41,109 bases of DNA from an uncultured Alphaproteobacteria bacterium (GCA_903831255.1 CAIKWZ010000052.1:1-41109); one strand, 5' to 3'; positions 9,340 through 16,380 are shown, numbered from the stretch's first letter. Made by a program: numbers and translations. The notes: generated by a model not told the origin, from the sequence alone.

Positions 9340-9695
9340 CGCGTCGGTGTCCTCAAGGCGGCCAGAATGGCTTGGCGCAACTGCCGGTATTCTGCGACGG
9401 CGGCCAGCACGTCGGGCGTTGCCACCGCGCCGCCCTTGTTGAGCTGCTTGGCGATCTGGTTGAGGTTGCCGCCGATCTTGCCTGTCTGGCCGAGCAGACG
9501 GCGCAGCAATGCCTCGTCCACGGGGATGCGGGTTTTGGCGCGCGGGCCTTTGTCGCCCAATGCTGCGGCGCGCAAGAACGCGCCGACCGTGAGGCCCTTT
9601 TGCATGGCGAGCGCGTCGATGGCGTCCCGCTCTTCGGGTGTAACGCGCACCGTGAAGGTGGCTGTTCGTCGTCGTAGCTCGCTGCCGCTCGCCAT
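9336..9695 (-). CDS. mobC: MobC-family relaxosome accessory protein
   Basis: MobC-type proteins bind oriT, open the DNA near the nick site and assist the relaxase. This 119-aa protein has an N-terminal ribbon-helix-helix-like part (about residues 12-47, TATFTVRVTPEERDAI) and the family hallmark GGNLNQIAKQLN at 75-86. The ATG at 9695 has AAGGGA about 7 nt upstream. The gene overlaps the relaxase GTG by 4 nt and follows the inverted-repeat region that probably contains oriT. MobC proteins often repress their own operon; that would fit here but is not shown by the sequence. Confidence 0.9.
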   Translation of the reverse strand: MASGSELRRRTATFTVRVTPEERDAIDALAMQKGLTVGAFLRAAALGDKGPRAKTRIPVDEALLRRLLGQTGKIGGNLNQIAKQLNKGGAVATPDVLAAVAEYRQLRQAILAALRTPTR

Positions 9696-9774
9696 GTGCT
9701 ATCCCTTCTTCGTCGCGCGTTGCGCGAAAAGCCAAGGGCGTCGTGGGCGGCGGCGCGGCATCCCAGCCGCGCGG

Positions 9775-10073
9775 GGTTTCCAAAGGGAGTACAGCCCTTT
9801 GGTCGTATCCAAGGCCGAAACCTTGGTCGGGTTTCCAAAGGGCGCGAAGGCCGCTTTGGTCGTGGTCTCAAGGGGCGCGAAAGCCCTTTGATCGTCGCCG
9901 GGGTCGAACACCCCCGGTCTGGTTTCCAAAGGGCAGGAACGCCCTTTCGGTCGGAAGCGGGAACGAACCTCCCGCTCAGGTTTCCAAAGGGCAGGATACG
10001 CTCTTTGGTCGGGTGCATGGGGCGAAGCCCCTGCGCTCGGGGATGCAACGGGGGACGCAGTAACCCCCTTGCC
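9775..10073. repeat. Array of related hairpin repeats upstream of mobC
   Basis: Four copies of a 31-35 bp unit start GGTTTCCAAAGGG (or GTTTCC...) and end CCCTTTGGTCG or a variant: about 9775-9805, 9831-9862, 9921-9953 and 9979-10013. Each copy folds on itself (CAAAGGG with CCCTTTG). Between them lie shorter hairpins with other arms but a similar plan, often with a CGAA loop: 9806-9830 (CAAGG/CCTTG), 9863-9894, 9898-9921 (CCGGGG/CCCCGG), 9954-9979 (AGCGGGA/TCCCGCT), 10017-10033 (GGGGCGAAGCCCC core) and 10050-10070. The arms co-vary while the fold stays, so the structure rather than a protein seems conserved. On the minus strand the array would lie in the mobC leader. Reading frames across it are low-complexity and probably spurious. 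Confidence 0.85.
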
Positions 10074-10080
10074 AAGCCAG

Positions 10081-10119
10081 CCAATCGTTAACGATTGGCG
10101 GCGTGCGGTGTGACCGCAC
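10081..10119. repeat. Perfect palindrome and adjacent stem-loop next to the hairpin array
   Basis: CCAATCGTTAACGATTGG at 10081-10098 is a perfect 18-bp palindrome. Four bases on, GTGCGGT (10103-10109) pairs with ACCGCAC (10113-10119) around a 3-nt loop. Paired elements like these near mobC are typical binding sites for relaxosome proteins or a dimeric repressor. Which protein binds is unknown. Confidence 0.8.
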
Positions 10120-10154
10120 ATGGCTTGCAGATTCCCGAATAGCCCCATCATAGC

Positions 10155-10210
10155 AGGAATTTCTTAACTTTCCGTGTGGGCGTTAAGGTTTGCTTCATCC
10201 TTGCTGCTTT
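10155..10210 (+). other. oriT: Candidate oriT with nick region
   Basis: On the plus strand an inverted repeat CTTAAC (10163-10168) and GTTAAG (10182-10187), 13 nt apart, is followed after 6 nt by TTCATCCTTGC at 10194-10204. This resembles the RP4/IncP-type nick region, whose core is ATCCTG^C, except for one extra T. The site lies between the coupling-protein and mobC genes, where oriT is often found in such elements. The resemblance is by eye; the true nick could lie at another repeat in 10070-10230. Confidence 0.4.
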
Positions 10211-10230
10211 GCCGCAAGCGAGGTGGCTGC

Positions 10231-12840
10231 TCAAAAGCTGTGCGCCAACTCGATCACGTCCTGACGCGCCAATCCGGCTCGTTGAACGTGTGCGTATGCG
10301 TGCCATCGTCCCATTGCGATGAAGTCCGCAGGGGTCATTGCAGGGGCTGTCGTGTTTCCCTCGGTACGATAGCGGCGGTCTTGGTCTTCCTGCCGCCATG
10401 CTGCTTGCTGCTGCGCACTAATCGCCGCGAGTTGCACGGCCTGATCGCCGCCTTCAGGGATGAACCGGGTGTCCGTCTCGTAGGTCGGTTTGGCTGACGC
10501 CCCTCCGATGGATGCCCGCCCAAGGAAACCGCGCGCCGCCTTGAAATAAAATTGCGGCCCGCCCGCATCTGCCGGTGGGGCGTTATCGTCCACCGGCTCC
10601 AATGGCGACCATCCGCTAATCAGCTTGCGTTGGTCGATGCTTTCCCATTGGCCGTCGCCGAAAACGCGGTTGCGCTCATATTCGCCCGCCACCCAACAGG
10701 CATAGGAAACTGTCGCCTGATCCTCCGAGCGGAGGAACACCTTGCTCCGTGCCTGTTGCATGAAGTTCTCGGCGGCGTCCTTGCCCATCGCTTGGGTCAA
10801 TGCCGCGACCGTCTGGGTGGCGAAGACACCCGCCAAGCCGGTCGAGCGGGCGACGTTCCAGAAGGTCGCGTCCGAAAGGCCGGTCGTGGGATCGACCGTG
10901 GCCAATTCCTGCACCTCGTCCATGACGACAAGGCAGGGATTGTCCTGCGGGTTGCCGCCCGACTTCTTCATGTCGGCTTCCCGCAGCCGTGCTTCCCGAT
11001 AGAGGACGGTCTTCAAGAGGATCGCCACAAGGCGAGCCTGAAGGCCGTCGTCCATCGTGTTGAGGGTGACGAGCGCGATCTTGCCGTTGAGCGGCGCGTC
11101 AAGGTTCGCGGTGTTGGCGTCCAACCCGCTCACGAAACGCTCGCGCAAGAGCGGCGCTCCGGCGAAGCCGTCCATCAACTGCGAGATGTTGGCGACGATG
11201 CCGGTTTTGGTGTCCTTCGCCATCTCTGCCCATGCTTGGGTCAGATAAGCGTGGCTGGCGACAACATCGGCGCCCGCGAGTTGGCGGGTGCGTTCCTCGT
11301 GGCGGGCGAAGCTGTCGCGGTCGCCCGCCGCGCGCGCCGTTTCCATCCGCACCAGTTGGCCGGTGGTTTCCTTGCCGATGGCGTCAAGCGCGGGCTGAAG
11401 GCGTTTCTCGTCGAGCACGGCCTGATAGGCCCACCAAAGGCTATAGGGATTGAGCGTTTTGGCTTCGGCCTGGCCTTCGGGCGTCGCCGCATAGGCGCGC
11501 CCGATAGTCAGCATATGGCGCATCACGTTCGCCGCCATATCCGGCCAAAAGCTGTCGCCTCGGCCGCCGCCCATTTGCGCGAGGACGGAGCGCAAGGCGG
11601 CGGCGATCTGGTTGGGGGTCAGCTTGGCGGTGATGTTCACGCCAAGCTCGCCTTGGCCGGTGCCGATGCGCAGCACATCCTTGGAGCGGCCAACGCTGGC
11701 CGCGATCTTCTCGGCGTCGCGCCACAAGACGCCTTTGGCGTCGGTGACGTAAGCGCCGAACTTCGGTTCGGCGAGCACTTGGCTCAGGATCGGCTTCAAG
11801 ACGGCGGTGGTTTTGCCGTCGCCTGTGCCGCCAAAGACGAGCACATGCTGAAAGAGCGACTCGCGGTCGAGCGCGATGCTCTGCCCTTTGGTCGGCGCGG
11901 CGAGATCGCCGCGCAAACGCATCGTGCCCGTACCTTCGCCAACCTTGAAGAGCGGCGAGCCTTCCAAGTAGCCGGTTGCGTGGGCCACTTGGCGCACATA
12001 GCCGGTGTGGGCGAGCGCGCGGGCCTCCGCGCGATAAGGCCAGCGCACATGGCTGTCCTTGGAGATCGCCTCATAAGGCGTTGCCGCTTCCTTGCGCCAA
12101 TGCTCGACCGCAGCGGTGGCGACCATGATGCCGATGCCAATGGCAATCAGCAGCCACGCGGCAATCAAGCCAACAAGCGTCACCGCGCCATGCCAGAACG
12201 CGCCAAACGCGCTGGCGGCGACGGTCTGCCAAACATCCCAGCCCGAAACGTACACCGGCTCTTCGCCGGGAAACTGCTCCAGCAGCACTTGCGGGGCGTC
12301 GCCCGCTTGCCCCGCAAACATCATCATGCCGACAACAATGAGCGGCTGCACGATGAGCGCGATGATCGCCGCTGTAAGTCCCAACTGGCCAGCGGCTTTC
12401 GTCATGCCCGCGCTAAAATGGCGGTCGGCCATCCAAGGGATTTCTCGACCGCCGACGAGCTTGCCGTCCTCCCACAGAGGGCGACGAATGTCGTCAGGCA
12501 CTTCGCTGTAGAGAAAAGGGAAGCGCGTCTCCGGCCACATCTCTTGGGCGATGGCGTGGCGGTCGCCAGCGGCGACGCCAACCTTCCGCTTGCCAAGCCG
12601 CTCGATCGCAGCGGCGAACAAGTCGCTAGCGCGCGAAAGGATCGGAACGCGCGCCACAAGCCACGCCGTGGGCGTCCAAAGGACGCTCGCGGCAAGGCCG
12701 ACGACGAACAGCGCGAGGGCGGGCACGATGTTCAACACACCCAAGATGATCGCGCGCGTGAACGGAATAAGCAGCAGCGCAATAAAAACCGCCGCAGCGA
12801 TGGCGAATGGCACAAAGGCCATGAGCGTTTGCACGGTCAC
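10231..12840 (-). CDS. VirD4/TraG-type conjugal coupling protein
   Basis: Coupling proteins bring the relaxase-DNA complex to a secretion channel and power transfer by ATP hydrolysis at the inner membrane. This 869-aa protein begins with hydrophobic segments at about 8-30 and 32-58, with two further ones near 150-176 and 215-245. The ATPase domain has Walker A GGTGDGKT at 337-344 and Walker B CLVVMDE at 636-642. A C-terminal TraG/VirD4-like segment contains LISGWSPL. At 869 aa it is longer than the classic 600-700 aa VirD4 proteins because of the extra N-terminal membrane segments. The start is a GTG at 12840 overlapping the upstream gene stop (GTGA). No channel genes are visible, so it may feed a channel encoded elsewhere. 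Confidence 0.92.
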   Translation of the reverse strand: MTVQTLMAFVPFAIAAAVFIALLLIPFTRAIILGVLNIVPALALFVVGLAASVLWTPTAWLVARVPILSRASDLFAAAIERLGKRKVGVAAGDRHAIAQEMWPETRFPFLYSEVPDDIRRPLWEDGKLVGGREIPWMADRHFSAGMTKAAGQLGLTAAIIALIVQPLIVVGMMMFAGQAGDAPQVLLEQFPGEEPVYVSGWDVWQTVAASAFGAFWHGAVTLVGLIAAWLLIAIGIGIMVATAAVEHWRKEAATPYEAISKDSHVRWPYRAEARALAHTGYVRQVAHATGYLEGSPLFKVGEGTGTMRLRGDLAAPTKGQSIALDRESLFQHVLVFGGTGDGKTTAVLKPILSQVLAEPKFGAYVTDAKGVLWRDAEKIAASVGRSKDVLRIGTGQGELGVNITAKLTPNQIAAALRSVLAQMGGGRGDSFWPDMAANVMRHMLTIGRAYAATPEGQAEAKTLNPYSLWWAYQAVLDEKRLQPALDAIGKETTGQLVRMETARAAGDRDSFARHEERTRQLAGADVVASHAYLTQAWAEMAKDTKTGIVANISQLMDGFAGAPLLRERFVSGLDANTANLDAPLNGKIALVTLNTMDDGLQARLVAILLKTVLYREARLREADMKKSGGNPQDNPCLVVMDEVQELATVDPTTGLSDATFWNVARSTGLAGVFATQTVAALTQAMGKDAAENFMQQARSKVFLRSEDQATVSYACWVAGEYERNRVFGDGQWESIDQRKLISGWSPLEPVDDNAPPADAGGPQFYFKAARGFLGRASIGGASAKPTYETDTRFIPEGGDQAVQLAAISAQQQAAWRQEDQDRRYRTEGNTTAPAMTPADFIAMGRWHAYAHVQRAGLARQDVIELAHSF

Positions 12841-13511
12841 GATTGTCTCCCCGTAGCAAAGGCGGACGCTGGCAAGAGGTCGCGCATGGTCGCCGGTATC
12901 ATCGACGGATCGACCGGCTGTTCATCGCAGGGCTGCGCGCCCGCGATCTGAAGGCAGAGATAAGTCCATTGGCGCGCATCGCCGCGCCGAATGATGCCAT
13001 AGGCGCGCCGCAACATCGGTTGCGGGCGATAGCCGGGATAGCGCATGGCGGCGTCAACGTAGTAGCCGACAAGCACCGTGCGGCCTTCCTGCACGGCGTG
13101 AATTGCGCCCGGCTGCCATGCGCCTTGCCAAAACTCTTCCGCGTTCTGCGCCACCACGGACTCCGGTAAGCGTCCGTTGGTGTTGAGCGCCTGAAGAAGC
13201 GTGGCGACGCTCGATGGCGCTGTCTCGCGGGTAAGTGCGCGCTCCGCATTGGCGGGCGCGGTTTGAACAACGCCCCTGTCTTGAAGAAACGCGATAACGG
13301 CTGAACGCCTTTCAGCGACAAGCGCGTTTTGCGCGTCGGCGACGCTGGTTGAAGGGGTTGCCTGTGGCAAGTACGTCGTGACGACGACGCCAAGAATGAC
13401 GGCGATCACCGCTGCTAAAAACACGAAAGGGACGGCGTTGCGCCATCGTGCGGCGCGCACGTGCCCGTCTGTGACAAGCAACTCCCATTGCGACATGGCA
13501 AAGCCCCGCAT
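12837..13511 (-). CDS. Inner-membrane protein coupled to the TraG gene, function unknown
   Basis: The 224-aa protein has a short cytoplasmic N-terminus, one membrane helix at about residues 27-48 and a periplasmic part of about 175 residues with two Cys (CLQIAGAQPC). A second ATG five codons downstream (13496) is preceded by GGGG and is an equally good start. The gene overlaps the traG GTG by 4 nt, and no other gene intervenes. A single-span protein tied to a coupling protein suggests a partner linking it to the channel, but I recognise no named family. Its function is inferred from context only. Confidence 0.75.
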   Translation of the reverse strand: MRGFAMSQWELLVTDGHVRAARWRNAVPFVFLAAVIAVILGVVVTTYLPQATPSTSVADAQNALVAERRSAVIAFLQDRGVVQTAPANAERALTRETAPSSVATLLQALNTNGRLPESVVAQNAEEFWQGAWQPGAIHAVQEGRTVLVGYYVDAAMRYPGYRPQPMLRRAYGIIRRGDARQWTYLCLQIAGAQPCDEQPVDPSMIPATMRDLLPASAFATGRQS

Positions 13512-13833
13512 GGCGGCCCTGCTTTCGAGAGCCGGATAGTCGAAGGCTATCGCGCGCGGTGCGACCGCGTGAAGCGAACACAGCTTTTGCGCGAGTATCG
13601 GCGGGATTTTTCGAGCGGCGCGAGTCTTCGCGCCTCAATCGTCAGCGCCGCATGGGCGCTGTTGTTGTTCGAGTCCAAGCGAGAGCGAGCGAGAAGCGCA
13701 AAGGCTTCTTCTCCTTTAGGCCAGAGACCTCGGCCTTCTTATGTGCATCCTCGCATCGGTTCGTCGTTATCGCCGCAAGCCTGAAGGCTTCTCCTCTTCG
13801 TTACGCGCGGGTGCGGCTTCTCTGAACGCGCTG
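13512..13833. other. Divergent intergenic region, GC-rich
   Basis: The stretch between the mobilization genes (minus) and the small gene at 13891 (plus) should hold promoters for both directions, but I see no convincing sigma-70 pair. A near-copy of AAGGCTTCTTCTCC occurs at about 13700 and 13785, and a small inverted repeat AGGCC/GGCCT lies near 13720. No protein-coding frame with a ribosome binding site is visible. Confidence 0.45.
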
Positions 13834-13883
13834 CTCCTTGTCTGCGCATGAAGGCCGCGATGGTCGCGGCCCAAGACAAGGAG
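13834..13883 (+). promoter_or_regulatory. Nested hairpin that buries the ribosome binding site of the 65-aa gene
   Basis: CTCCTTGTCT (13834-13843) is perfectly complementary to AGACAAGGAG (13874-13883). Between them GGCCGCGA (13853-13860) pairs with TCGCGGCC (13864-13871) around a TGG loop. The 3' arm of the outer stem contains AAGGAG, the only Shine-Dalgarno sequence for the ATG at 13891. If the stems form in the transcript, translation starts would be blocked. The pairing is directly visible; that it regulates is inference. The palindromes could instead be a protein-binding operator. Confidence 0.65.
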
Positions 13884-13890
13884 AAGAACC

Positions 13891-14088
13891 ATGACTTTCA
13901 TCATCACGCCCTCTGATCTCGCAGGACTAACCGAACAACAACTCCGCGCCAAGCGTTGCGCGATCTTGAACGATCTCGCCGCAAGCGGCCTGACGCTCGA
14001 AGAGTGCCCGCATATCGCCATAAGCCTACGCTTCATCGACGAAGCTCTGGCGCGCGTCGTTCGCCGCTTTCCTAAGCCTCGCTTCTAA
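13891..14088 (+). CDS. Small protein of unknown function (65 aa)
   Basis: AAGGAG lies 7 nt before the ATG, the best ribosome binding site in this part of the element, and the frame is the only plus-strand gene of the element in the window. The protein is soluble and mostly helical by composition, with the stretch SDLAGLTEQQLRAKRCAIL near the start and a basic C-terminus ending RRFPKPRF. Length and charge would suit a small DNA- or RNA-binding regulator, but no family motif is recognised. Its position between the mobilization genes and the integrase region, and its structured leader, suggest a controlled accessory gene. Confidence 0.7.
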   Translation: MTFIITPSDLAGLTEQQLRAKRCAILNDLAASGLTLEECPHIAISLRFIDEALARVVRRFPKPRF

Positions 14089-14104
14089 CCGAAGCGCTCG
14101 CGCT

Positions 14105-14758
14105 TTAGGGGACGACGCCAGTTTTGCGAAGGTCGTTCAAAACGACGAGGTATTGGTTCGCGACAAGCTCGAACGCATATTTGAGATTCAGGACGGGGAA
14201 ATTGCACGTCTTGCCAAAAACTGCGTCAAAGATTGTGCCCAAGCTCCTGCCGTGCGTGTCAAAACTCGTGATGCGGTAGATGGGATAAAGGTAACTCAAG
14301 CGGTCACCATAGTTGTTGCGAAGCGCTGTGAGCATAGTGTTTACGTCAGGAAGACCCTTCGCTTTCGTCCATGTGGGATCAGCGGGTTCTAGCTGACCTT
14401 GGTGCGCCTGCATGAACTTCTGCCAAGTCGGGGCAGACAAATCCGTCATCAGTTTCCGATACGACTCTTTGAAAGAGTTTTTGAGTTCCTCGTAGCGCGC
14501 CGCTTTTTGCGCGGGATCATCGAAGAGATAGAGGACAGTAAAATAGTTCTCTAACAACGAGCGCGTCAGGACGTGCGTGATGTATCGCTCATCGACGCTA
14601 GCGCTTGCGTCCAGTTTAAAGCTGTTTCCCAGCAAAGTTCCCGCTACCGAACAAAAGCGCAGCACTTCTTGTACGAAGAACCCATCGGCGTCGGCACTTA
14701 GCGACGCCTTCCTAAGAGCGGGCAGCTCCGCTGTCAGGTTGTCGAAGTCAGTGGGCAT
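14105..14758 (-). CDS. Protein of unknown function (217 aa), element cargo
   Basis: I chose the ATG at 14758, which has GAGGA 6 nt upstream. The frame stays open 21 codons further, but that part is basic and lacks a ribosome binding site. The protein begins MPTDFDNLTAEL and looks helical. It contains the conserved-looking stretch RSLLENYFTVLYLFDDP and a later FDTHGRSLGTIFDAVFG. This recalls DUF5677-like helical proteins (an Arg/Glu helix pattern), but the match is only an impression. Transmembrane segments and a signal peptide are absent. As a lone gene between transfer and integration modules it is probably cargo; a defence role is possible but unproven. Confidence 0.75.
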   Translation of the reverse strand: MPTDFDNLTAELPALRKASLSADADGFFVQEVLRFCSVAGTLLGNSFKLDASASVDERYITHVLTRSLLENYFTVLYLFDDPAQKAARYEELKNSFKESYRKLMTDLSAPTWQKFMQAHQGQLEPADPTWTKAKGLPDVNTMLTALRNNYGDRLSYLYPIYRITSFDTHGRSLGTIFDAVFGKTCNFPVLNLKYAFELVANQYLVVLNDLRKTGVVP

Positions 14759-14894
14759 ATGCTTCCTCGCATTTTTGCGAAAAGGCGATGGCCGCTCACC
14801 GTTCGGTTTGCTTATGGCCAACGTGCTTCGCGTTCACTCTGCACTTCGCGGGGCTTACGGACCGAGTTGTTCAACTCTCTGACGCCGTTCGCCG

Positions 14895-14910
14895 TCGGCA
14901 GTTCTGCCGA
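14895..14910. repeat. Short perfect stem-loop downstream of the tRNA
   Basis: TCGGCAG (14895-14901) pairs with CTGCCGA (14904-14910) with only TT between. It lies 26 nt after the 3' end of the minus-strand tRNA. No U-tract follows, so it is not a classical terminator. It may be a processing signal or a binding site. Confidence 0.5.
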
Positions 14911-14935
14911 TAATCCAAACAAATGGAATGAGAGG

Positions 14936-15020
14936 TGGTGCCCCCGGTCGGAATCGAACCGACACACCTTGCGGTACCGGATTTTGAATCCGGCGCGTCT
15001 ACCAGTTCCACCACAGGGGC
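14936..15020 (-). tRNA. tRNA-Leu(CAA), intact, element-borne
   Basis: The 85-nt minus-strand gene folds fully. The acceptor arm GCCCCTG pairs with CGGGGGC (one T-G pair), and the D-loop carries GGTAGACGC. The anticodon stem CCGGA/TCCGG encloses TTCAAAA, giving anticodon CAA (codon UUG). The long variable arm is typical of leucine tRNAs, the T-arm is GTCGG-TTCGATT-CCGAC, and the discriminator A is followed by an encoded CCA. It lies just beyond the integrase stop, inside the element if the junction is at 16380/16381. Its body differs from the disrupted host tRNA at 16381-16418, but the anticodon is the same. Confidence 0.96.
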
Positions 15021-15065
15021 AACGTAGGCATCTTAGCCCACAAGCGATTGTTTCTTCAAGACTAT

Positions 15066-16244
15066 TTAAGTCTTTCTTTTGGCAGGTTTTTTAGAATTGG
15101 CCTTTGGCTTTCTCACATTGAGCCTGTCGGCATCGATCATGTCTTTGATGTGGTTCGCGTAGAATTTTTGAATCATTTCCACGCTTGTTCGGCAGTTCTT
15201 CGCAACCGTGTAGATGTCAGCGCCTTCGATCAGGCGAAGGCAGATGTAGGTGTGGCGTAAGCTGTAGGCCGTGCGCCGCTGACCGTCGCGGTCGAACTTC
15301 AGCTTCGTTTCCTCAAGGATGGTGTTGAGGAGTTCGCGCTGCGGCTTGCCGAAAACCTTGTCGGTCGGCTCTGTCAGCTTCTTGCGCTTCACGGTGCGCT
15401 GGAAGGGAAAGACGGCGTTGTGCGTGCTCTTGCAGTAACCAACGCCACGCTTCCCGCGCACGTCAATTTCCAAGATGGTATTTTGGCCTTTGCCGACGAT
15501 GGTGATGTCGCGCAGTTGCAAGTTGGCCGCTTCATCTGGTCGTAGGCCGGTATTGGCCATGAACAGCACATAGTCGTGCAAATCCTCGGCTTCCTTGACC
15601 CATCGTCCCCGATTGTGCCGTGGGTTCTCAATGCGATCTCGCGTCGCCTCGTACAGCGTCTTGTATTCTTCCGGTGAGAACCATGCGCGGCGGGTGATCT
15701 TGCCAGCCGCCTTGTAGGGCATGGCTAGGTCTGGGACGTGAGTAATCCAGCCGTGGCGCTTGGCGGTTTTGAGAACCTGCCGGATAGCGACAATCTCTTG
15801 GTGGAGCGTGCTGCGCGCGGGGGGCTTGCCCGTCTTGCAAGTCTTCGCTCGGTGGATTCGATATTCTTGGATTGTCTGCTCGTCGATGTCGGCGAGATAT
15901 TTGTTGCCCAGATAGGGCAGAATGATCGCGTTCAGCTTGTTCTCGTATTGCTTGACCCAGCTCTCTGCGCGTTGGCCCTCAGTGATGATGGGGTATTCGA
16001 TCAGAAACTTATCGGCGGCATCTTTGAAGCGCTTCCCGCCTTTGAGGACACCGGCGCGCGCTTTGCCGCGAAGTTCGAGATACCAATCTTCTGCAAAGTC
16101 CTTGGCGTGCGAGAGACTGTCGGTCTTCGTCGATACACGCCACTTGCGTCCGTCAAAGCGTGAGTAGCATTGCCAGTATTGGCTTCGCTCTCGCCGATAG
16201 ACGAGGACTTTGCCGCCCATGATCTCGTGTGTTTGCGTGCTCAT
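15066..16244 (-). CDS. int: Tyrosine recombinase (integrase)
   Basis: The 392-aa protein has an N-terminal arm-binding-like part, a SAM-like core-binding domain (about 72-170) and a C-terminal catalytic domain. Visible catalytic residues are R235 in NTGLRPDEA, R330 in YSLRHTY and the nucleophile Y362 in IQKFYANH. The box II His is replaced by Tyr (Y327), and the second His position reads NCR, variants that occur in this family. It sits at the right end of the element, reading away from the junction, which is the usual place for an integrase using a tRNA gene as target. The Lys-rich tail ends at a TAA at 15066-15068. A strong promoter lies upstream. Confidence 0.95.
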   Translation of the reverse strand: MSTQTHEIMGGKVLVYRRERSQYWQCYSRFDGRKWRVSTKTDSLSHAKDFAEDWYLELRGKARAGVLKGGKRFKDAADKFLIEYPIITEGQRAESWVKQYENKLNAIILPYLGNKYLADIDEQTIQEYRIHRAKTCKTGKPPARSTLHQEIVAIRQVLKTAKRHGWITHVPDLAMPYKAAGKITRRAWFSPEEYKTLYEATRDRIENPRHNRGRWVKEAEDLHDYVLFMANTGLRPDEAANLQLRDITIVGKGQNTILEIDVRGKRGVGYCKSTHNAVFPFQRTVKRKKLTEPTDKVFGKPQRELLNTILEETKLKFDRDGQRRTAYSLRHTYICLRLIEGADIYTVAKNCRTSVEMIQKFYANHIKDMIDADRLNVRKPKANSKKPAKRKT

Positions 16245-16274
16245 TGCTGTCGCGCGCGTTCTGCGCCCTTAAAA

Positions 16275-16303
16275 GTGTGTCCAGTGTGTCCACTGTGTGG
16301 CCA
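16275..16303. repeat. Three 9-bp direct repeats in the integrase leader
   Basis: GTGTGTCCA occurs at 16275-16283 and directly again at 16284-16292. A one-base variant GTGTGGCCA follows at 16295-16303. The repeats lie between the int promoter and the int start codon. They could be operator sites for autoregulation or arm-type sites bound by the integrase; the sequence does not decide which. Confidence 0.75.
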
Positions 16304-16330
16304 GCGACCGTCGCTGAACATCACCCTTTA

Positions 16331-16360
16331 AGTATAGCAAATATAAGCGTTTTTTGTCAA
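16331..16360 (-). promoter_or_regulatory. Strong sigma-70-type promoter for the integrase
   Basis: On the minus strand a perfect TTGACA (-35, 16355-16360) and TATACT (-10, 16331-16336, 5 of 6) are separated by 18 nt in an AT-rich stretch unlike its surroundings. Transcription would start near 16324, about 80 nt before the int ATG. It is the clearest promoter in the window, and it lies only about 20 bp from the element junction. Confidence 0.8.
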
Positions 16361-16380
16361 GAAATCGGATTAGTTTTAGC

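Noticed and set aside
9340-9783. N-terminal extension of the relaxase
   Set aside because: The stretch overlaps mobC in another frame and reads as Arg/Gly/His-rich sequence. The GTG overlapping the mobC stop fits the coupling seen in the other gene pairs.
7987-9891. A 634-codon plus-strand open frame antisense to the relaxase and mobC genes
   Set aside because: It mirrors the relaxase codons, has no ribosome binding site, an odd Ala/Arg/Leu/Val-rich composition and no motifs. The relaxase on the other strand has clear catalytic motifs.
9775-10073. CRISPR array
   Set aside because: The repeats are self-complementary, unequally spaced and differ in sequence, and the spaces between them are themselves hairpins. 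No cas genes are near.
9699-10151. Reading frames across the hairpin array
   Set aside because: They translate the repeats into low-complexity Pro/Arg/Lys phrases and change frame with the repeat spacing. The arms co-vary as RNA or DNA stems, so the structure is the better explanation.
10552-12951. A 799-codon plus-strand open frame antisense to the TraG gene
   Set aside because: GC-rich third positions keep the opposite strand open. The protein is Arg/His/Gly-rich without domains, while the minus strand encodes an intact coupling protein.
14936-15020. The intact tRNA as the element's own attachment boundary
   Set aside because: The integrase would then lie outside the element, and the truncated tRNA at 16381-16418 would be unexplained. 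The junction at 16380/16381 accounts for both.
15058-15074. Terminator at the integrase stop
   Set aside because: AAGACT/AGTCTT forms only a 6-bp stem, and on the minus strand it is followed by GAAGAAAC, not a U-tract.
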